The notes beneath the pieces were generated by a model. That model had not been told where the DNA came from, did no database searches, and was given only the letters and a program-made list of their open reading frames with translations. A stretch of 64,000 nt of DNA from Pseudomonas oleovorans subsp. oleovorans (lineage in GTDB: Bacteria > Pseudomonadota > Gammaproteobacteria > Pseudomonadales > Pseudomonadaceae), in NCBI RefSeq assembly GCF_002197815.1, contig NZ_NIUB01000028.1, positions 1 through 64,000 of the forward strand, given 5' to 3'. Shown here in pieces: positions 59,787-64,000 of the stretch. The stretch's first letter is position 1, and every line of letters starts with the position of its first letter. The translations under genes were made by a program, and so were the position numbers.

Positions 59787-61154
59787 ATGAACGATTTCTC
59801 CCCTGCGGAGTTCCTACGCCGCGAGGTATTCCCCCGCCTCGATGCAGTGCAAGCGAACCTGCTCGATGGCTTTGATCCCAAACAGCGCACTGGCAGTGGC
59901 TCCTACCCACTGACGTGCCCAGCCTGCAAAGCCAAAGAGGCCTTCTACTTCCCGTTCAGTGGATTCATCAACTGCCCACGTAAAAAGGAGTGCGGCAAAT
60001 CGACCAGCATCTGGGACGCGATGCTTCTCAGCGGCTACGACCATGGCGAGATTTTTTCTACTCTCTGCGAGGCGGCCAGGGTCGAGCCTCCTAAGCGGGA
60101 TCAGTCCGGCGCTCAAGCTAAACGGGAAGGCGCTGCTGAGATTCGAATTGGCAAAGCCATCTGGCAGATCACCCAGAAGATGGCCAGTGAGAACGCCGCC
60201 GCACTCAAGGCATTCCAGGAAGCAAGACGCTATACCCCTGAGCATATGGCAGCCATGCGGCTTGGCTACTACACGACACCTCAAGAAATTCTTACGCGCC
60301 TTACTGCATTGGGCTTCACCAAAGAAGACGCTTTAGCTTGTGGCTACGTTGAGGCCGATGAATCGGGAGCCCTGCTAACTGGGTTATCCGGCAGAGTAGT
60401 CGGCTACTGGCCGCACCCTGATGGCGAGGACCGGCTCTGGGGCCGTATCCCTGTTGGCTCTGGGGGCAAACAGGTCAAGAAGTACAAGTTCTCCGTCTCG
60501 CTCAAGAAGGACATTCCATACCTGTTCAACCAGCGAAAGCCCGGTGTGCTTGTCTGCGTGGAAGGCACGATGGATGCGTGGGCACTACAGCATTCCGAGA
60601 TATGGGGCTGTGCCGTGGGCGGTGCCTCTATCAACGGCGCCCAAGCCCTGTACCTCCAGAACAGGGGCATCACCGAGGTAGCTCACATGGTTGATGGTGA
60701 TCAGGCCGGCTGGAACGGGGCCATCACCTCCATTCGTAATTGTGAGTCACTGGGGATTGTGTTGAGCATCATCCCTCTGGGTGCAGGCATGGATGACGCA
60801 GATGCACTGCTCAGCTCGGGCCAGTCTGGAATGCTTCACACACTGGTTGCGAAACGAATGAACGCAGGGCAATACCTCGCGTTGATGCTCCGCTCGCTCT
60901 ACAACGTCGCTGCGCCGGATGTTCAGGCCGTCAACCGCATACATACGGTAGCCGAGTGTCTAACACCTACCTCCCGAATCATGTTCGACAAGCACGCCAC
61001 CCTACTTGGCGTGCGGGTTGATTTGCGCCTTGAAGCGGGTCGGCTTTTTGGACAATTGCTTCGAGCCGGAATGGGCTTGGACGAAGCCATTTCCAATGTC
61101 CGCCGCAGAACAGGCCACGTCATATCCATAGACAAGGAAGAACCGAATGCCTGA
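59787..61154 (+). CDS. DnaG-like plasmid primase
   Basis: 455 residues from the ATG at 59787. The zinc-binding start (CPACKAKEAFYF, then CPRKKECGKS, residues 44-67) recognises template DNA. The Toprim domain has the glutamate in VCVEGTMDAWALQ (near 255) and the aspartates in VDGDQAGWNGA (near 300). Plasmid primases make RNA primers for replication or for the transferred strand. It is shorter than chromosomal DnaG (about 580) and lacks its helicase-binding end. It overlaps the next gene by eight bases. Confidence 0.78.
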   Translation: MNDFSPAEFLRREVFPRLDAVQANLLDGFDPKQRTGSGSYPLTCPACKAKEAFYFPFSGFINCPRKKECGKSTSIWDAMLLSGYDHGEIFSTLCEAARVEPPKRDQSGAQAKREGAAEIRIGKAIWQITQKMASENAAALKAFQEARRYTPEHMAAMRLGYYTTPQEILTRLTALGFTKEDALACGYVEADESGALLTGLSGRVVGYWPHPDGEDRLWGRIPVGSGGKQVKKYKFSVSLKKDIPYLFNQRKPGVLVCVEGTMDAWALQHSEIWGCAVGGASINGAQALYLQNRGITEVAHMVDGDQAGWNGAITSIRNCESLGIVLSIIPLGAGMDDADALLSSGQSGMLHTLVAKRMNAGQYLALMLRSLYNVAAPDVQAVNRIHTVAECLTPTSRIMFDKHATLLGVRVDLRLEAGRLFGQLLRAGMGLDEAISNVRRRTGHVISIDKEEPNA

Positions 61155-61452
61155 AAGCGCACCAGCTCAACGAGGCCCATTCCGCCAAATCGTTCACTTG
61201 GTCCTCATTGTTCTACTGATCCTCTACGCAGCGAAGGTTTACCTCCGCGACCCGAACTACAGGCATGTGGAGGTTTGCTACATGCCTTACAAAGTCGCCC
61301 ACCTTGTGTGGGTAGACGTATGGGGTGCTGTGGTCACTGATGACACAGCGTCCCTACTCAAACACAGCCGCGACTTGACCCACTTCTTCAAGGTCTGCAC
61401 CGATGAAGTGAGCACCTGGACGTTGCTGCGGAGCCACGGAACCAACCCATAA
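61147..61452 (+). CDS. Small membrane protein
   Basis: 101 residues. A single hydrophobic helix near residues 14-30 (QIVHLVLIVLLILYAAK), then a soluble part with aromatics (DPNYRHVEVCYMPYKVAHLV). It overlaps the primase end by eight bases and lies in the same transcript. No family found. Confidence 0.5.
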   Translation: MPESAPAQRGPFRQIVHLVLIVLLILYAAKVYLRDPNYRHVEVCYMPYKVAHLVWVDVWGAVVTDDTASLLKHSRDLTHFFKVCTDEVSTWTLLRSHGTNP

Positions 61453-61471
61453 TCAGCAAAGGATGACTCAC

Positions 61472-62116
61472 ATGGCTGAGAAGTCGAATCAACCGAATAT
61501 CACCCTGCCGCAGCGCACCATCACTATCACTGGTGAGTACAGCGCTCGTATGTGTCAGAACACCGTCCGCGTCTCTCGAATCGAGCAGCGCGCAATCCAG
61601 ATCGCCATGGCGCCACCTGCAATCCGCGATGCAGGCCGACGCGCCATGGACCGATTCGCACAGGCAACCGCTCAGTTCGAATCCGAGCTGGCACAGATCG
61701 AGCGAGAACTGGAGGCCTCCAGCCGTGGCGGCAATCGTCGCAGCAATGGTGCTCAAGCGCGTGGCAATGAGCAGCGCCAAAACCAGGGCCGTGACAATGC
61801 TGCGGCTTCGGCTTCCACCCCGGCCAAGGCAGCGGCAAAGCCCACAGCTAAGCCTGCGGCTTCCACCAAAGACGCATCTAAAAACGGGGCCTCGAAAGGT
61901 GAGCAGGCCAAGCCAGTGAAACCCAGCGCTACGCCCCCCACTGGTCAGGTTGAAGCAGCTTCGAAAGCGCAACCCTCGGCGACTCAGAACGACGCTGAGC
62001 CTGCCAAAGTGCAGGATGCCGTACTCGCGCAGGGTCAGGCTGTTGAAGCTAAACCAGTGGCTGAAACAGCCACTGCTGCCGAAGGCGCCACTCCGGCCAA
62101 TCTCGAAGCCCTCTAA
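61472..62116 (+). CDS. Alanine/proline-rich soluble protein
   Basis: 214 residues from the ATG at 61472, with AAAGGA eight bases upstream; 61463 is an earlier ATG without spacing. A folded N-terminal part of about 80 residues (TLPQRTITITGEYSARMCQN, later RFAQATAQFESELAQIEREL) is followed by a low-complexity tail of alanine, lysine, proline and glutamine. No motif. A structural or DNA-binding scaffold is possible. Confidence 0.5.
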   Translation: MAEKSNQPNITLPQRTITITGEYSARMCQNTVRVSRIEQRAIQIAMAPPAIRDAGRRAMDRFAQATAQFESELAQIERELEASSRGGNRRSNGAQARGNEQRQNQGRDNAAASASTPAKAAAKPTAKPAASTKDASKNGASKGEQAKPVKPSATPPTGQVEAASKAQPSATQNDAEPAKVQDAVLAQGQAVEAKPVAETATAAEGATPANLEAL

Positions 62117-62131
62117 CACATCGGTGAGACT

Positions 62132-63394
62132 ATGGGACTGCATAATCTGAAAGATGCTGGTGGCCTGATCCCAAACTGGGTCACGGCCTGCTTGCTGAAC
62201 GCTGCGTTTCTGGCCATGTTTGTCGTAGCCCAGTATCGGTACGACTCCAAGCCGAGTGCATTTGTGGCGAGCGCCTGCACCATGGCGATTTTGCTGTCTC
62301 TGGTCTTGGGACTTGCCCTGCTGATCCGGGAGATTGTGCTGGCCAGAACGGGCGAAGTTGCGAACGCAGTCAGTAAAGGCATGATGGCCGGGCTCAATCT
62401 GAGCTGGGCCATCACCTGTCTTTCCTTCATTTGCTTCGTAGCCTGGAAGCCGGTCAGCTCGTATGTGGTTTCGAACCTGACCATCGTTGCCAGTGGCGCG
62501 GTGGCTTTGGCAATCGTAGCCATAGGGTACTTCTTTGCAGCCCCAGCCAAGCGCTCGAATGGTGAAGATGCAAAGGAGGGCCACTCCCTGGTCGCTGTTC
62601 CAGGCATTAAGCCTTCGGTGCCACAGCAACCCGCATTCCAAGTGACGATTGCCGACCTAACCCGCCTCCTGACTCATCAGGCGGGTCGCGCAATCGGCTA
62701 CGCAGGTTCGAATGTACTGTTCGATGACGCTTTCAGCTTGGAGCTGGACGCCAACGAACGTGTTGCCCGCGTGTACAGCAATACGAACCTCGTCAATACC
62801 GAGGACTTCCTCTACTGGCGCCTGCATATGCTGATGATGGGCTCTGCGGCAGAGAAGGTACTTACTGGTAAATCGAGTCAGGCCGCGCTAGATGACCTAA
62901 CGTCTTTCGACCACCTTGCAAGCAACTATCTGACCTTACGACCTGATCGAACCTTCAATGCAGCCCCCATCAACGTGCATGAAGCCCAGATCAAGGCCTC
63001 ACGCATCGCAATGCTCAGGAAGAATGTCTTCGACCGCTGCTATGCTGCCTGCCTGGAGAATCGCAAGGTACTGGCCGATCTGGTGAAAATGATGCGCACC
63101 CGCAGCGTGCTCACCTACGGTGATATTCGTCAGCACCTTGAGCGAGTGACCATGCCAGAAGGGTTTCCGGTAGCACGGTTTGACGACGATGAGGTGCTAC
63201 TGAAAGCGTTGCTCACTCATGACGACCACCCGGAGGTAACTCTTGAGGGTGCCGCAGTCGTCGCGAGCGATGCGGCTGACCAGGACCTCGACTCTACCCT
63301 GTCGAGCTTTCCCCACGCTCAGGCACATACCACCGAGCGCCAGCCCGCCGACGCGGCGAACGAAGAACCGCAAGCTACCTGCATGACTGCTTAA
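62132..63394 (+). CDS. Membrane protein with an inactive FtsH-M41-like domain
   Basis: 420 residues. Four hydrophobic helices occupy the first 140 residues (NWVTACLLNAAFLAMFVVAQ and later segments). The rest follows the FtsH protease domain: the zinc-motif position reads LLTHQAGRAIGYAG (HQAGR instead of HEAGH, near residue 187), then MLMMGSAAEKVLTG, LDDLTSFDHLA (as in ASNDLERATELA) and ENRKVLADLVKMMRTRSVLT. The AAA+ domain of FtsH is missing. The catalytic Glu and second His are replaced, so it is probably a protease-derived scaffold. It lies in the primase gene group. Confidence 0.65.
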   Translation: MGLHNLKDAGGLIPNWVTACLLNAAFLAMFVVAQYRYDSKPSAFVASACTMAILLSLVLGLALLIREIVLARTGEVANAVSKGMMAGLNLSWAITCLSFICFVAWKPVSSYVVSNLTIVASGAVALAIVAIGYFFAAPAKRSNGEDAKEGHSLVAVPGIKPSVPQQPAFQVTIADLTRLLTHQAGRAIGYAGSNVLFDDAFSLELDANERVARVYSNTNLVNTEDFLYWRLHMLMMGSAAEKVLTGKSSQAALDDLTSFDHLASNYLTLRPDRTFNAAPINVHEAQIKASRIAMLRKNVFDRCYAACLENRKVLADLVKMMRTRSVLTYGDIRQHLERVTMPEGFPVARFDDDEVLLKALLTHDDHPEVTLEGAAVVASDAADQDLDSTLSSFPHAQAHTTERQPADAANEEPQATCMTA

Positions 63395-63399
63395 ATGGC

Positions 63400-64000
63400 T
63401 TAGGGGCGAACTGTCACTCGGTTCCGCCCCGCCTTTTTAGAATCGTATAGGGCCTGATCGGCTTTCTTGTACGCAGCACTCGCATCCATTCCAAGCGTTG
63501 TCATCCCTCCGCTGAACGTACAACAGAACTCAGCCCCCCCCTCCCCCGACATTGCCACCACCGCGAATCTCTCTCTCAGCCAGTTGAGCACGACTTCGGC
63601 ATTAGCTAAATCACAGGCCGGCATGAGAAGGGCGAATTCTTCACCGCCCATGCGTCCAACATAGTCAGTGCTTCGAACGCCATCCTCTAGGACTTTCGCC
63701 AGATGGCAAATAACTTGGTCGCCGACAGGGTGGCCATGGGTGTCATTTACTTTCTTGAAGTGGTCAATATCAAGGACCGCCAGGGCGCATACCTCTCCAC
63801 GCTCTGACAGGCGCCGCATTATGGAATCGAACTGCGAGCGGTTCAGTAGGTTAGTGAGAGGATCGCGGCGCATGCGATTTTGCAGTGCGACAGAGCGCCT
63901 GATCGTAGACTTGAGCACCTTGATGAAGGGCTCTTTGTGGAGCGGCTTTCGGATAAACCCGTCTGCACCCGCAGCAATAGCGATCAGCTGCTTCTCGCTG
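63400..64000 (-). CDS. Response regulator with GGDEF domain (partial)
   Basis: The leftward gene enters from the right edge; its N-terminus is outside. The visible start (AIAAGADGFIRKPLHKEPFI) is the end of a receiver domain with the conserved lysine-proline. It is followed by a GGDEF domain: DPLTNLLNRSQFDS, LAVLDIDHFKKVNDTHGHP and the active-site RMGGEEFALLMP, ending at 63400. GGEEF proteins of this type (WspR/PleD) make c-di-GMP. An internal GTG at 63918 is not a real start. Confidence 0.88.
   Translation of the reverse strand, partial: SEKQLIAIAAGADGFIRKPLHKEPFIKVLKSTIRRSVALQNRMRRDPLTNLLNRSQFDSIMRRLSERGEVCALAVLDIDHFKKVNDTHGHPVGDQVICHLAKVLEDGVRSTDYVGRMGGEEFALLMPACDLANAEVVLNWLRERFAVVAMSGEGGAEFCCTFSGGMTTLGMDASAAYKKADQALYDSKKAGRNRVTVRP

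Noticed and set aside
1..64000. CRISPR arrays and rRNA operons
   Set aside because: No regularly spaced direct repeats and no conserved rRNA segments were seen.

Overview
The window looks like part of a large conjugative plasmid (or a plasmid-derived island) from a Pseudomonas-type gammaproteobacterium. The basis is GC-rich coding with Pseudomonas-like codon use, an SOS-controlled rulAB (umuDC-type) operon, an F-type mating-pair-formation cluster, a ParM-type partition operon, a plasmid primase, and many small membrane or hypothetical genes of the kind found on megaplasmids. No rRNA, tRNA or CRISPR array could be supported, and no replication initiator or relaxase was recognised.

Layout. (1) 1-1600: start of a leftward ORF cut by the window edge, a protein with two helix-turn-helix-like units, and an Hfq-like RNA-binding protein. 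(2) 1642-18709: a leftward rulA-rulB operon whose rulB is split in its catalytic Tyr-Ser-Val-Asp-Glu segment by a 15.3-kb element at about 2602-17939. The element has a three-tyrosine-recombinase operon plus a small coiled-coil gene (ginA-ginB-ginC-ginD, the arrangement called GInt) at its right end. Its cargo is an oxyanion-like set: an Acr3/SBF-type carrier, an EamA protein, a DnaB-N-like protein, a ModE-like regulator, modABC and a TSUP (TauE/SafE) permease. The modE-like gene is itself cut by a 2.64-kb IS21-family element with a 6-bp target duplication, while a good ModE-type operator remains in front of modA.

(3) 18.8-30.9 kb: accessory genes of mostly unknown function, including a TonB-C-like protein, zinc-ribbon proteins, a SEL1/TPR-like protein and a DksA-like protein. 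One gene here is broken by a 328-bp miniature element with Tn7/Tn402-like ends. A divergent gene pair shares inverted 19-bp leader repeats around a 0.6-kb non-coding, purine-rich segment.

(4) 31-52.4 kb: HU, then a long co-directional and largely overlapping transfer operon. In order it holds a RecD2-like protein with all helicase motifs decayed, a TraD-type coupling protein, a RAQPRD-like protein, a pilin candidate, TraL, TraE, TraK, TraB, TraV, a DotD-like protein, TraC, a lipoprotein, a bitopic coiled-coil protein, an HExxH metallopeptidase-like protein, a lytic transglycosylase, TrbC-like, TraF-like, TraH-like and TraG-like proteins, ending at a terminator.

(5) 52.5-64 kb: a lipoprotein and three overlapping unknown genes, a leftward ParM/ParR partition operon with an extra first gene, a 1.1-kb non-coding region, a sigma-region-4-like regulator, a primase, membrane proteins including one with an FtsH-M41-like domain that has lost its catalytic residues, and the end of a response-regulator/GGDEF gene running off the window.

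How it fits together: the backbone supplies transfer, partition and replication priming, and encodes several host-type global regulators (Hfq-like, HU, DksA-like). The rulAB operon has been used as a landing site for a cargo island, which was then itself hit by an insertion sequence.
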